Of a stretch of DNA of 64,000 bases, positions 34,481-43,030 are shown piece after piece. The first letter of the stretch is position 1. Each line of letters starts with the position of its first letter. A model generated the notes under the pieces. The model was given only the letters and a program-made list of their open reading frames with translations. It was not told where the DNA came from and ran no database searches. The DNA lies in the NCBI RefSeq assembly GCF_016595215.1, contig NZ_JAENHK010000010.1:1019136-1083135 (forward strand), written 5' to 3'. The stretch is from Chryseobacterium paridis (lineage in GTDB: Bacteria > Bacteroidota > Bacteroidia > Flavobacteriales > Weeksellaceae). Position numbers and translations under genes: made by a program.

Positions 34481-35056
34481 ATGAAACGGCAATTTTCATT
34501 TATCCTCTTGTTATCGCTATCAATAGCTACTTTTGGCCAGAAAAAGGAAACTATTAAAGAGAAGGCTATTACTGAGCAATTTAAAAATGATTATAAAAAG
34601 AAAACTTATCCAAGGTTTGAAGGAAAGATTATAGTTAAAGACACTCAAATCCAATTTGATGATAAAACCATCTTTTATGATAAATCAGATAAGACAACAG
34701 GTTTGATATTACAACAAGGACTCATTTATCCGCAGCTCCTCACCGATTATCAAATGGAAAAATTCATCGATGAAAGTACAGATAAAACACAGAAAAGATT
34801 TCTGCGCCTTCAAAAAAATCCTCGTGCCGGTTTCGATGTCAATAATGTCAAGCTAAGCAATACAGTAGAACTAGCCTTTGTAGAATCCAATCCAAAAGTC
34901 AAAAGATTCAGAATGACCTGCAAGGATAATAAACTGGGGAATCTGATTCAATATCTTTTTGAACTGACCAATAAAAATGCAGGTAAAGAAACTGCTATGG
35001 ATGAGTTTATTAAAAATTCTACATTGACGTATTTGCAGCAACAGAAAGTCGATTAG
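34481..35056 (+). CDS. Secreted protein of unknown function
   Basis: The 191 residues start with a signal peptide (MKRQFSFILLLSLSIATFGQ) and a highly charged mature part with KKKTYPRFEGKIIVKD, DKTIFYDKSDKTTG and FRMTCKDNKLGN. No domain is recognised. The Gln after the cleavage region is usual for flavobacterial exported proteins. It is followed 26 bases later by a small membrane protein gene in the same direction. It is separated from nudK by 133 bases, so it probably has its own promoter. Confidence 0.7.
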   Translation: MKRQFSFILLLSLSIATFGQKKETIKEKAITEQFKNDYKKKTYPRFEGKIIVKDTQIQFDDKTIFYDKSDKTTGLILQQGLIYPQLLTDYQMEKFIDESTDKTQKRFLRLQKNPRAGFDVNNVKLSNTVELAFVESNPKVKRFRMTCKDNKLGNLIQYLFELTNKNAGKETAMDEFIKNSTLTYLQQQKVD

Positions 35057-35082
35057 AAAGTCTTTAAATGTAGTAATGTCAA

Positions 35083-35397
35083 ATGATTTTAAAAATATCA
35101 AGTATTAAACAACTTAATAAATTCTTCTTTTTATTTTTAATTTATCAGATAATTGCAGTAGTGTCACTTTTTGGATGTTATCCTTCGGATATATTTTTTA
35201 CTCAATATTCAATTTATGGTCTGATCATAACATTTCCCATTTCAATTTTTAGCTTTATGATTAGATTTGCTGAACCAGATTTAGAAATGACAGTAATTAT
35301 TATTCAATCAGTTATTTTTCTAATATCTGCGTTGATTTATGTATTGCTAAAGCGTAAAATTCAAAAATCAAATGATACAGGATCACATTACTCTTAA
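35083..35397 (+). CDS. Small three- to four-helix membrane protein
   Basis: These 104 residues are almost wholly hydrophobic: FFLFLIYQIIAVVSLFGC, IYGLIITFPISIFSFMI and VIIIQSVIFLISALIYVLL. They end in a basic tail (KRKIQKS) that should face the cytosol. No family recognised. ATG at 35083 follows the secreted-protein gene by 26 bases, so the pair may be co-transcribed. It is followed by a 275-base gap with repeat-like sequence. Confidence 0.6.
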   Translation: MILKISSIKQLNKFFFLFLIYQIIAVVSLFGCYPSDIFFTQYSIYGLIITFPISIFSFMIRFAEPDLEMTVIIIQSVIFLISALIYVLLKRKIQKSNDTGSHYS

Positions 35398-35493
35398 AAA
35401 TCGTTATAAAGAATTCATCACGAAAGTTTGTGAATCTAAAATAGTCTATGTTTTAAAAATTGTTAAGCTACTTCCAACAAATAATAAACAACT

Positions 35494-35642
35494 AATTAGT
35501 GATATTCGTTAAACGATTTGTGTCATTCGTGTTTTAAATGATTTAACCACAAATACCACTAATGTTTACACTAATAGTCACAAATAAACGGAAAATAAAT
35601 AGTGTCATTTGTGAAATTATTTGTGCCATTTGTGTTTAAAAA
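35494..35642. repeat. Degenerate TTTGTG repeat element
   Basis: The gap before the Crp/Fnr gene holds variants of one motif: TTTGTGTCATTCGTGTTT (from 35518), GTGTCATTTGTGAAAT (about 35601) and TTTGTGCCATTTGTGTTT (about 35619). Between them is a reversed form (CACAAATACCACTAATG, about 35549). The arrangement suggests an imperfect palindromic intergenic element. No gene is seen in 35398-35672. Confidence 0.5.
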
Positions 35643-35672
35643 ACATCGAAAGTAATTACATTTAATACCTCA

Positions 35673-36212
35673 ATGAGTATGATGCCCTCTAATGAAAATA
35701 TTTTAGCAGAAATACTCGGTAATTTTGAGAGAGAAGAATTACCTCCTAAAACTTTATTAACTGAAGAAGGTAAAATGGCCCGCAGATTTTACTATCTTGA
35801 AAAAGGAGCGGTCAGAGGTTGGCTTAATAATGATGGTAAAGAGATTACTTTTCAGTTTTTATTTGAAGGAAATTTTATCTCATCATGGGAAAGTTTATTT
35901 CACAATTCACCAAGTATTTATAACATCGAAACGATAGAACCTTGTACAGTTTACAGTACTTCTATTGAAGAATTCAGACAAACAATGGAACATAATCCAG
36001 ACATCAAGGAATTTTATTATAGTTATTTGCAGGAACGCCTGCTTAAGTATCAAAAACTCTTCATTTCACGTATAAAAGATAGCGCAGAAGAACGATATGC
36101 TGAATTAATAAAACAATCCCCTGAAATTTTTCGTCGTATTCCTCAATATTATATTGCCTCTTATTTGGGAATAACATCTGTTTCACTGAGCCGGATAAGA
36201 GGTAAGAAATAA
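35673..36212 (+). CDS. Crp/Fnr-family transcription regulator 2
   Basis: The 179-residue protein has an N-terminal barrel (ARRFYYLEKGAVRGWLNNDGKEITFQFLFEGNF) and a C-terminal helix-turn-helix (IPQYYIASYLGITSVSLSRIRGK). Like the regulator at 32772 it lacks a convincing cAMP site, and the two share the general pattern but differ in sequence. ATG 35673 starts MSMMPSNENIL; the next Met codons at 35679 and 35682 are also possible. It converges with an Lrp-type gene, leaving 15 bases between the stops. Target unknown. Confidence 0.87.
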   Translation: MSMMPSNENILAEILGNFEREELPPKTLLTEEGKMARRFYYLEKGAVRGWLNNDGKEITFQFLFEGNFISSWESLFHNSPSIYNIETIEPCTVYSTSIEEFRQTMEHNPDIKEFYYSYLQERLLKYQKLFISRIKDSAEERYAELIKQSPEIFRRIPQYYIASYLGITSVSLSRIRGKK

Positions 36213-36227
36213 CACCGTTTTACTATT

Positions 36228-36689
36228 TTATATGGTCACTCCATGATTATTCTTTACCTCGGCCATTACAAAAGTACTGTGTGTACTTCCAATGGAATCT
36301 ACGGAACCTAATTTATTAAACACAAAATCCTGGTAATGTTTCATATCGCGTACCTGAACTTTGAGTAGGAAATCAAAATCGCCTGAAATATTATAACATT
36401 CCGCGACTTCATCTATCTGTAATATTTCCTGTACAAATTCATTTCCGACAGATCTGTCATGAATCTTTAATTTAACCTGACAGAAAACGGTAAAGCCACG
36501 ATTCAGTTTTTCGGCTTCCAGAATTGCTGCATAATGTTTGATATAGCCCTCCTGCTCAAGCCTTTTAACCCGTTCAAAAACAGGTGATGGAGAAAGGTTG
36601 ATTTCCTTTGCTAATTCTTTCACGGTCAGTTTAGCATTCTTTTGTAAGATCCTTAACAGTTGAAGATCTTTGTCGTCGAGTCTTTCCAC
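36228..36689 (-). CDS. Lrp/AsnC-family transcription regulator
   Basis: The 153-residue protein has the standard N-terminal helix-turn-helix (LDDKDLQLLRILQKNAKLTVKELAKEINLSPSPVFERVKRLE in order) and a C-terminal ligand domain (VFCQVKLKIHD ... CYNISGDFDFLLKVQVRDM). Family members respond to amino acids and control amino-acid metabolism. It is divergent from the riboswitch-controlled metE unit, so it might act on methionine synthesis, but no binding-site evidence is visible. Confidence 0.92.
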   Translation of the reverse strand: MERLDDKDLQLLRILQKNAKLTVKELAKEINLSPSPVFERVKRLEQEGYIKHYAAILEAEKLNRGFTVFCQVKLKIHDRSVGNEFVQEILQIDEVAECYNISGDFDFLLKVQVRDMKHYQDFVFNKLGSVDSIGSTHSTFVMAEVKNNHGVTI

Positions 36690-36854
36690 AGGATAATATT
36701 CTTTTTTCGGTTGATTTTTTCAAATTTACAGAATAAATAACTTATAAATTTAATTTAAACAAAATTATATCCCTAATTTTTAAATTTTAACCAATTAAAT
36801 ACCTTAAATCAATACCTTTACACCCAATTTTGTTCTTTAACATACTTCATCAAA

Positions 36855-37050
36855 CGGAAAAGGTTTTATTTAAGGTAGATTAATAGGGAATCGTGTGAGA
36901 ATCACGAACTGTCGCGCAACTGTAAGTAACACACCAAAGGTTTTTGTCCCGGAAGATCCACTGCCATAAGCGGGAAGGATGACAAAAACTGTTACAAGTC
37001 AGGAGACCTGCCTGTTCCGAATTGACAATGCTTTCGCGGTTTGAAGCTTT
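36855..37050 (+). ncRNA. Cobalamin (B12) riboswitch upstream of metE
   Basis: The conserved parts are in the right order: TTAATAGGGAATC (about 36880), GTGAGAATCAC, the C-GCGCAACTGTAAGT B12 box region (36913-36927), the CCGGAAGATCC arm, then AAGTCAGGAGACCTGCC (36996-37012). A GCTTTCGCGGTTTGAA tail (37030-37045), typical of Bacteroidota, follows. It should turn off the downstream cobalamin-independent methionine synthase when B12 is present. Nearly 400 bases separate it from the metE start, much of it filled by an inverted-repeat element. Confidence 0.93.
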
Positions 37051-37114
37051 TGGTCATACAGATGATACTTTTGAACGTATTAGGTTGGTTTGAACTTGAA
37101 AGGTGTATGAGTTT

Positions 37115-37280
37115 AAACGCAAAGATTTTTTATAGAGATTCCTTAGTTTTAAGGAGCAAAGAAATGCGACAATGTCGCCGATGAAGCTGCTGGTAAGACG
37201 CTCGCTTCGAAAAATCGATGGAATCGATTTCTACTTTGCCTTCTTAAATAAAGAGTAATTATAAATAAACTTTGCGTTAA
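37115..37280. repeat. Inverted-repeat-bounded element in the metE leader
   Basis: AACGCAAAG at 37116-37124 faces CTTTGCGTT at 37270-37278. Inside are more inverted parts: GGAGCAAAG (37152-37160), a GACGCTCGC/GCTTCG stretch and AATCGAT/ATCGATT near 37212-37230. The unit is about 165 bases, carries no gene and looks like a non-coding mobile palindromic element. I recall similar AACGCAAAG...CTTTGCGTT units in Chryseobacterium genomes, which needs a search to confirm. The remaining leader, 37281-37436, shows no clear feature. Confidence 0.6.
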
Positions 37281-37436
37281 TGAAATTCTAAAGCTTCTCT
37301 CCCTAGCCTCTTTCTTAAATGGAAGAATTACGTCCATATTGTAACTTCTCTATTTCTCAAAAACTCCTTCCCGATCGTATTACGAAGCATTATAAGAACT
37401 TTTAAAACCAGAATTTAATTAAAAGTTTAAAAGAAA

Positions 37437-39746
37437 ATGCAAACACACATCCTAGGCTATCCGCGAATTGGTAGCAACAGAGAACTTAAAAAAGCCTGCG
37501 AACAATATTGGGCAGGTAAAACATCATTACAGGAACTTTTAGAGGTAGGAAAAACCATCAGAAAGCAAAACTGGAAACTACAACAGGAAGCAGGGATTGA
37601 CCTTATTCCATCCAATGACTTTTCTTTTTACGATCAGGTATTGGATATGACTTTATCAGTGGGTGCCATTCCTGCCCGTTATCAAGACATTGCCTCCAAT
37701 GAGCTTGATCTATATTTTGCAATGGCTAGAGGTCATCAGAAAGAAGGTTTAGATATCACGGCAATGGAAATGACGAAATGGTTTGATACCAATTACCATT
37801 ATATTGTCCCTGAATTCCAGAAAGACCAACCATTCAAATTATTCTCCAATAAAATCGTCAATGAATTTATTGAAGCAAAGGAAGCAGGAATTCATGCAAA
37901 ACCAGTTATCCTTGGATTGGTTACTTATTTACTATTAGGAAAAGAAAAAGAAGAAGGTTTTGATAAATTGGATCTGGCTCAAAATTTACTTCCTGTCTAT
38001 ACTGAAATACTAAAAGAATTAGAAAACAACGGAGCAGAATGGATTCAGTTTGATGAACCGTTTTTGGCATTAGACCTTGATCAGAAAGCTAAAGAAGTTT
38101 ATCAATCTGTTTATGCTCAGATCACACAACAATTCCCTAATCTTAAATTCATCGTTACAACGTATTTTGATGGATTAAAAGACAATCTTTCGTTAGCCAC
38201 TACTCTACCTGTTGATGCTCTACATATCGACCTTGTACGGGCTCCTGAACAATTGGATGCAGTTCTTGCTACCATTCCTGAAACGTTGATCCTATCATTA
38301 GGAGTTGTAGACGGAAGAAACATCTGGAAAAACGATTTCAATCATTCTTTGATTTTCATCAAAAAAGCTATTGCAGCATTAGGTTCTGAAAGGGTATTTA
38401 TCGCACCATCATGTTCATTACTTCACTCTCCTTTCGATCTTGATCTGGAGAAAAATGAAAAGATACTTTCTCCTGAAATCAAACAATGGCTGGCATTTGC
38501 CAAACAGAAAGTTTCTGAAATTGTTACCTTAAAAAAATTAGCTTCAGAAAATCCGGATTACAATACCTTACAACAATTGGCTGAAAATAAACAAGCCATT
38601 GAAAACCGTAAAGTTTCAACACTCATTCACAATCAGGATGTAAAAAACCGTGTTGCCGTAACTACAGAAAGCGATGCACAGAGAAACAGTCCATTTAATG
38701 TAAGAAAAGAGACACAGCAGAACGCATTGGAACTTCCTTTATTCCCAACAACTACAATTGGATCTTTCCCTCAAACAAAAGAAGTAAGAAGCTGGAGAGC
38801 TCAATTTAAAAAAGGAGATCTGAGTGCTCAGGAATATGATCACCTGCTTAAAGAAGAAACTCAAAGAACCATTAATTGGCAGGAGGAAATCGGAATTGAT
38901 GTATTGGTTCATGGAGAATTTGAGCGCAACGATATGGTTGAATATTTTGGAGAGCAATTAGCAGGGTTTGCGTTTACTCAAAATGGATGGGTTCAGAGTT
39001 ATGGAAGCCGTTGTGTAAAACCACCCTTAATTTATGGAGATGTTCACAGACCTCAGCCAATGACGGTATACTGGTCACAATATGCTCAATCATTAACTCA
39101 AAAATGGGTAAAAGGAATGTTGACAGGTCCTGTAACGATTCTTCAATGGTCTTTTGTACGTGATGATCAACCTCGTTCTACCACATGTAAGCAGATTGCA
39201 TTGGCCATCCGAGATGAAGTTAATGATCTTGAAAAAGCAGGAATCAGAATTATTCAGATCGATGAGCCAGCTATCAGAGAAGGTCTTCCTTTACGTAAAG
39301 CAGAATGGCAGAATTACCTGCAATGGGCTGTAGAAGCTTTCAGAATTTCTGCAAGCGGTGTTGAGGATGCTACACAAATCCATACGCACATGTGTTATTC
39401 TGAATTTAATGATATTATCCACAATATCGCTGATATGGACGCTGATGTAATCACAATAGAATGCTCAAGAAGCCAAATGGAATTATTGAATGCTTTTGCA
39501 GACTTTAAATATCCAAACGAAATCGGCCCAGGAGTTTATGACATCCACTCTCCAAGAGTTCCATCAAAAGAGGAAATGGTGGCATTGCTGAAAAAAGCAC
39601 AAGCCGTAATCCCTGCAGAACAACTTTGGGTAAATCCAGACTGTGGACTGAAAACCCGTCATTGGGACGAAACTGAAAAAGCATTGATCGCTATGGTAGC
39701 AGCTTCAAAAGAGGTAGCAGCAGCATATGCGACTGAGAAAGTTTAA
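37437..39746 (+). CDS. metE: Cobalamin-independent methionine synthase
   Basis: MetE transfers a methyl group from methyltetrahydrofolate polyglutamate to homocysteine. The 769 residues contain two related barrels, starting with QTHILGYPRIGSNRELK. The zinc ligands match the E. coli enzyme shifted by ten: His651 and Cys653 in IHTHMCYSEFND, and Cys736 in WVNPDCGLKTR. The IQIDEPAIREGLP segment fits homocysteine binding. The B12 riboswitch upstream agrees with a role when cobalamin is short. A hairpin ends the unit. Confidence 0.97.
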   Translation: MQTHILGYPRIGSNRELKKACEQYWAGKTSLQELLEVGKTIRKQNWKLQQEAGIDLIPSNDFSFYDQVLDMTLSVGAIPARYQDIASNELDLYFAMARGHQKEGLDITAMEMTKWFDTNYHYIVPEFQKDQPFKLFSNKIVNEFIEAKEAGIHAKPVILGLVTYLLLGKEKEEGFDKLDLAQNLLPVYTEILKELENNGAEWIQFDEPFLALDLDQKAKEVYQSVYAQITQQFPNLKFIVTTYFDGLKDNLSLATTLPVDALHIDLVRAPEQLDAVLATIPETLILSLGVVDGRNIWKNDFNHSLIFIKKAIAALGSERVFIAPSCSLLHSPFDLDLEKNEKILSPEIKQWLAFAKQKVSEIVTLKKLASENPDYNTLQQLAENKQAIENRKVSTLIHNQDVKNRVAVTTESDAQRNSPFNVRKETQQNALELPLFPTTTIGSFPQTKEVRSWRAQFKKGDLSAQEYDHLLKEETQRTINWQEEIGIDVLVHGEFERNDMVEYFGEQLAGFAFTQNGWVQSYGSRCVKPPLIYGDVHRPQPMTVYWSQYAQSLTQKWVKGMLTGPVTILQWSFVRDDQPRSTTCKQIALAIRDEVNDLEKAGIRIIQIDEPAIREGLPLRKAEWQNYLQWAVEAFRISASGVEDATQIHTHMCYSEFNDIIHNIADMDADVITIECSRSQMELLNAFADFKYPNEIGPGVYDIHSPRVPSKEEMVALLKKAQAVIPAEQLWVNPDCGLKTRHWDETEKALIAMVAASKEVAAAYATEKV

Positions 39747-39773
39747 TAGAACTGATTATTATTTTTTATTTTG

Positions 39774-39801
39774 AGGCAGGGGTGAAAGCTCCTGCTTTTT
39801 T
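39774..39801 (+). terminator. Terminator after metE
   Basis: GCAGG and CCTGC pair around a loop of about 11 bases (AGGCAGGGG ... CTCCTGCC-type stem) and are followed by six T, 28 bases past the metE stop. Confidence 0.65.
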
Positions 39802-39862
39802 CTATCCAAACACAGAGCTTTAAAAATATGTGGATAACTAATTTTCAAAAAAAGGAAAACCG

Positions 39863-39892
39863 TTTGTTTAAAAGTGAAAAATAATATATTTT
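39863..39892 (+). promoter_or_regulatory. Candidate promoter of the CBASS-like pair
   Basis: TTTG at 39863-39866, an 18-base spacer and TATATTTT at 39885-39892 match the flavobacterial -33/-7 pattern except for the last base. The GTG start is 20 bases downstream. Confidence 0.45.
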
Positions 39893-39911
39893 TAGAATAT
39901 ACATTTAACAA

Positions 39912-40508
39912 GTGCAAAAAAAAGAATTTTTAAAAACACTAGCTCAAAAAGGCTATGATATAGGTTTTGGAGCAAAAAAGAACTTCTCATCTTTTGATAT
40001 TATAAATAAACTTCCTAGTTGGGTTGGATTTATATCTCTTATTGTTGGTATTGTACAAATAGCCTATAAAGATATTCCCTTTAATAAAGAATTATCTATA
40101 CTAGTAATATTTGTCGGAATTTCAATTATGTATTTAGAGACTTTTAAAAATAGAGTTGAAAATTTCGAAAAAGAAGGAGTAAGATTAACAGAACTATTTA
40201 ACAAAACTAGAGACTTGTATTTTGAAGCAAAATCAGATAACAATTTCTCTTATTCATTTTATGATGTTCGCTACCAACAAATCCTAGCAGACTTTTACAG
40301 TAACACAATAGGCAAACAAGTCTTTATGTCTCAATGGTATGCTCACTTCAAATTTTTCTATGAAATGCAAACCAAGTGGATTGAAGAGGAGCTTAATCTT
40401 ACTTTCTTTAAGGATAAATTACCTGGTTCATTAAAAGTAATTTTCATACTCATAATAATTTTAATTATAGCTTCAATAATCTATGGATACAGCACAAATT
40501 TTCGATGA
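39912..40508 (+). CDS. SLATT-domain membrane effector, GTG start
   Basis: SLATT proteins are predicted pore-forming effectors that kill an infected cell when a nucleotide signal arrives. The 198-residue protein has two N-terminal membrane helices (SWVGFISLIVGIVQIAY and LSILVIFVGISIMYL), then a charged helical domain (FNKTRDLYFEAKSDNNFSY) and a third hydrophobic helix near the end (VIFILIIILIIASIIYG). This matches the SLATT pattern of a helix pair plus cytosolic domain. It starts with GTG at 39912. Its end overlaps the CD-NTase gene by 26 bases, so the two are coupled. Family assignment is from pattern, not a search. Confidence 0.78.
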   Translation: MQKKEFLKTLAQKGYDIGFGAKKNFSSFDIINKLPSWVGFISLIVGIVQIAYKDIPFNKELSILVIFVGISIMYLETFKNRVENFEKEGVRLTELFNKTRDLYFEAKSDNNFSYSFYDVRYQQILADFYSNTIGKQVFMSQWYAHFKFFYEMQTKWIEEELNLTFFKDKLPGSLKVIFILIIILIIASIIYGYSTNFR

Positions 40509-41769
40509 TTTTATAAAAAATTTAAAAGTCCAGAATGAAGAGAATATTGAAAATAGATTTGGTTTAATTACAAGAAGACTAAATATTGATTTTTATGATA
40601 GCGATTCGAAAAGTGACCACGGCTTATACGTAGGAAGTTATGGGCGAGACACAGCAATAAAGGGTATCAGTGATTTAGATTTGTTATTTGAATTACCAGA
40701 CTCTGTTTACACACGCTATAATAATCGTGAAGGCAATAAACAAAGCCAATTACTTCAAGATATAAAAAGTTCAATAGCCAAAACTTATCCTCAAACCAAA
40801 GTAAGGGGAGATGGACAGGTTGTTGTAATTGAATTTAATAATGATATAATAGAGATATGTCCTGCTTTTAGAGAATCTGATAACAGCTTTACATATCCAG
40901 ACTCAAACAATGGAGGAATGTGGAAAAAAACCGATCCTATCCCTGAGCAGGAAAAAATAACATCTTCAGATATTGAATGTAATGGAAATTTGATAAATCT
41001 TTGCAGAATTGTAAGAGCGTGGAAAGATAAAAATGGAGTTAAAATTGGAGGGTTACTGATTGATACTTTTGTTCATGATTTCTTCATGAGTAAACCAGAA
41101 TACAAAGAATACTCATTGGAAAATTATGACTTGCTTATTAGAGATTTTTTCTTTTATTTAAAAGAAATGGATGATGATAGAAAGTATTGGTATGCACCTG
41201 GAAGCAATCAACATGTATATAAGAAAAAATCAAATTTTAAAAATAGGGCTAAAAGAGCCTATGAAAACATTATAGAAGCAATTGATAAAAAAAGTAATAA
41301 TACAGTCTATGAAATTTGGAGAAAGGTTTTTGGAAAATCATTTCCGTATCCTAAATTCATACAAGAATCTAGTTATAATTATACTGATAAAGAAGAATAT
41401 ATTGAAGAAGTCTACCCAGTTAACATAACTAATAGAGTTTCAATAAATTGTGAAGTTATACAAGATGGATTCAGACCAGCATTATTAAGAAGTATGCGTA
41501 TCCTATCAAAAAATAAAAAATTATTATTTTATATCGAAACCACTGATGTCATTGAGCCATATGAGGTGGTTTGGAAAGTAAAAAATGAAGGGGAATTAGC
41601 ACATAGAAAAAATATGTTGAGAGGACAATTAATTGAAAGTAATGAAAAAGGAAACAAAAGAAGGGAAGCTTCCAGTTTTGCAGGACCTCATAACGTAGAG
41701 TGTTATATAATAAAAGAGGGATATTGTGTAGCAAGAGATAGAATTGATGTACCTATTAGTAATATTTAG
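40483..41769 (+). CDS. CD-NTase (cGAS/DncV-like) nucleotidyltransferase with AGS-C sensor
   Basis: CD-NTases make cyclic oligonucleotides on phage infection. The 428-residue protein shows the nucleotidyltransferase site GSYGRDTAIKGISDLDLLF (Gly51-Ser52, metal Asp64 and Asp66), with a third acid near NNDIIEICPAF (Asp121 or Glu124). A helical core follows (LINLCRIVRAWKDKNGVKIGG). The C-terminal 100 residues fit the AGS-C domain: FYIETTDVIEPYEVVWKVKNEGE, then SFAGPHNVECYIIKEGYCVARD. With the SLATT effector in overlapping frame this is a minimal two-gene CBASS-type unit. The nucleotide product cannot be read from sequence. Confidence 0.88.
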   Translation: MDTAQIFDDFIKNLKVQNEENIENRFGLITRRLNIDFYDSDSKSDHGLYVGSYGRDTAIKGISDLDLLFELPDSVYTRYNNREGNKQSQLLQDIKSSIAKTYPQTKVRGDGQVVVIEFNNDIIEICPAFRESDNSFTYPDSNNGGMWKKTDPIPEQEKITSSDIECNGNLINLCRIVRAWKDKNGVKIGGLLIDTFVHDFFMSKPEYKEYSLENYDLLIRDFFFYLKEMDDDRKYWYAPGSNQHVYKKKSNFKNRAKRAYENIIEAIDKKSNNTVYEIWRKVFGKSFPYPKFIQESSYNYTDKEEYIEEVYPVNITNRVSINCEVIQDGFRPALLRSMRILSKNKKLLFYIETTDVIEPYEVVWKVKNEGELAHRKNMLRGQLIESNEKGNKRREASSFAGPHNVECYIIKEGYCVARDRIDVPISNI

Positions 41770-41852
41770 TAAAATGTGAAAAGAAAAAATAATATAGAAG
41801 ATTAACCTAAATGCATACTATAATGCAAGAAAATTTATAATGATTAAAAAAA

Positions 41853-41886
41853 TAAAAAAGCATTCTACATAAGAGTGCTTTTTTAT
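41853..41886. terminator. Terminator after the CBASS-like pair
   Basis: AAAGCATTCT and AGAGTGCTTT pair, with one G-T type mismatch, around a five-base loop. A and T runs flank the stem. It lies between convergent genes ending at 41769 and 41915. Confidence 0.7.
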
Positions 41887-41914
41887 ATGTTTTTGGAAAA
41901 TTACTACTTTCAAA

Positions 41915-42274
41915 TCATTCTCCCTTTAACCCTTTAATTTCTTCTTTTAACAAGCTAATATATTCTTGCAAATTTTTAATAATTTCTATGCTCAACTCAT
42001 TATTAAAAGTATGGATATTCGACCCTGAACCCGGGCTATCATTAAACGTCGCATTACTATTATTAATTATTACAGCAGCTTCATCCTCTTCATAGATTTC
42101 TTCAACCGGAACTTCAAGAAAATTAGCAATCTTATCCCACTCTTCATGTATTATTTTCACATCCCCGCCTTCTTTTCTACAGTAATTGGATACATCAGTA
42201 GCAATCACATCAGCAATTTGCTGTTGAGTATATCCTTTTTTCTTCCGTAGTACACGTAATTTTTCTTTTTGCAT
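41915..42274 (-). CDS. XRE-family helix-turn-helix regulator
   Basis: The 119-residue protein has a lambda-repressor-type domain at the N-terminus (LRVLRKKKGYTQQQIADVIATDVSNYCRKEGGDVKI in order), an Asn/Ser-rich linker and a C-terminal helix (IEIIKNLQEYISLLKEEIKGLK) suited to dimer formation. It converges on the CBASS-like pair. It may control that unit or be unrelated. On the minus strand TATATTTG at 42289-42296 is an exact -7 box, 14 bases before the ATG. Confidence 0.87.
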   Translation of the reverse strand: MQKEKLRVLRKKKGYTQQQIADVIATDVSNYCRKEGGDVKIIHEEWDKIANFLEVPVEEIYEEDEAAVIINNSNATFNDSPGSGSNIHTFNNELSIEIIKNLQEYISLLKEEIKGLKGE

Positions 42275-42288
42275 AATCTGCTTTTTTA

Positions 42289-42296
42289 CAAATATA
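42289..42296 (-). promoter_or_regulatory. -7 box for the XRE regulator
   Basis: Minus-strand TATATTTG matches TAnnTTTG exactly and is 14 bases ahead of the ATG at 42274. No good -33 box is seen. Confidence 0.5.
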
Positions 42297-42442
42297 AAAA
42301 AAATAAGACTTTGTTTCTTTAAATGCTTCTAAGGTATCTTCAAAAACTATTTACTTCTCATTGGATTCCATCTTCTTACACCAGAAATAACATCCAAATA
42401 AATTAATAATGAATAAGTTATGATTTTGTAGATTTAATTGCT

Positions 42443-42450
42443 TAATTTTG
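42443..42450 (+). promoter_or_regulatory. Candidate -7 box for the KTSC gene
   Basis: TAATTTTG matches TAnnTTTG, about 113 bases ahead of the ATG at 42563, leaving a leader of about 105 bases that contains GGAAGGAGG at 42486-42494. Confidence 0.4.
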
Positions 42451-42562
42451 CACCCCGAAAAAAGGATTCAGATTATAGAATCGCAGGAAGGAGGTTTTGT
42501 GCAAACAAATACTCATCAATAAGGTGATTATAAATAACATAAAAATCAATAAATATCTAAAT

Positions 42563-43009
42563 ATGAAAAGAGTTGGTGAACACAGAAAGCTTCTTGGGGT
42601 TGATAAGACAGTGACTTTACAAGAGTTAAAAACAATTTACAGGAATACTATGAAAGATTCGCATCCTGATAAATTTATCAATGACGAAGCCGGAAAACTG
42701 GAAGCTGAAGAAAAAAGCAAATCTGTGATTGAAGCCTACCACTTCCTGGTTAGCATCAACCCGGAAACGCAGGAGAAATATAAAGAGGAATATACTGAAA
42801 CAACCACAAAATCTAATATTCACGATTTCTATTTAGAAAAACAGGTTTTGAAGATCCAGCATTTGAATGGGAAAATGTATGAATACCTTGGTGTTCCAAA
42901 AAATACGTATATCAAAATGGTTAATTCTGATTCTCCAAGCCGTTTTGCAAGAAGACATATCTATGGGAATTTCATCTATAGAAAGTCTGGTGAGGCGATG
43001 GCAGATTAA
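42563..43009 (+). CDS. J-domain plus KTSC-domain protein
   Basis: I use the ATG at 42563, giving 148 residues; an in-frame TTG at 42497 would add 22 residues without homology. The N-terminal part is a J-like domain with HRKLLGVDKTVTLQELKTIYRNTMKDSHPDKF, including the H-P-D motif that activates Hsp70. The C-terminal part (LKIQHLNGKMYEYLGVPKNTYIKMV...FARRHIYGNFIYRKSG) is a KTSC domain, found in small proteins linked to nucleic-acid metabolism. The fusion suggests a co-chaperone for a specific client. It ends at a clear terminator. Confidence 0.85.
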   Translation: MKRVGEHRKLLGVDKTVTLQELKTIYRNTMKDSHPDKFINDEAGKLEAEEKSKSVIEAYHFLVSINPETQEKYKEEYTETTTKSNIHDFYLEKQVLKIQHLNGKMYEYLGVPKNTYIKMVNSDSPSRFARRHIYGNFIYRKSGEAMAD

Positions 43010-43030
43010 TATTCTGTATAAAATATAAGC

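Noticed and set aside
39912..42274. SLATT gene plus XRE gene as a toxin-antitoxin pair
   Set aside because: The XRE gene is convergent and separated by the CD-NTase gene and a terminator; the overlapping CD-NTase is the better partner.
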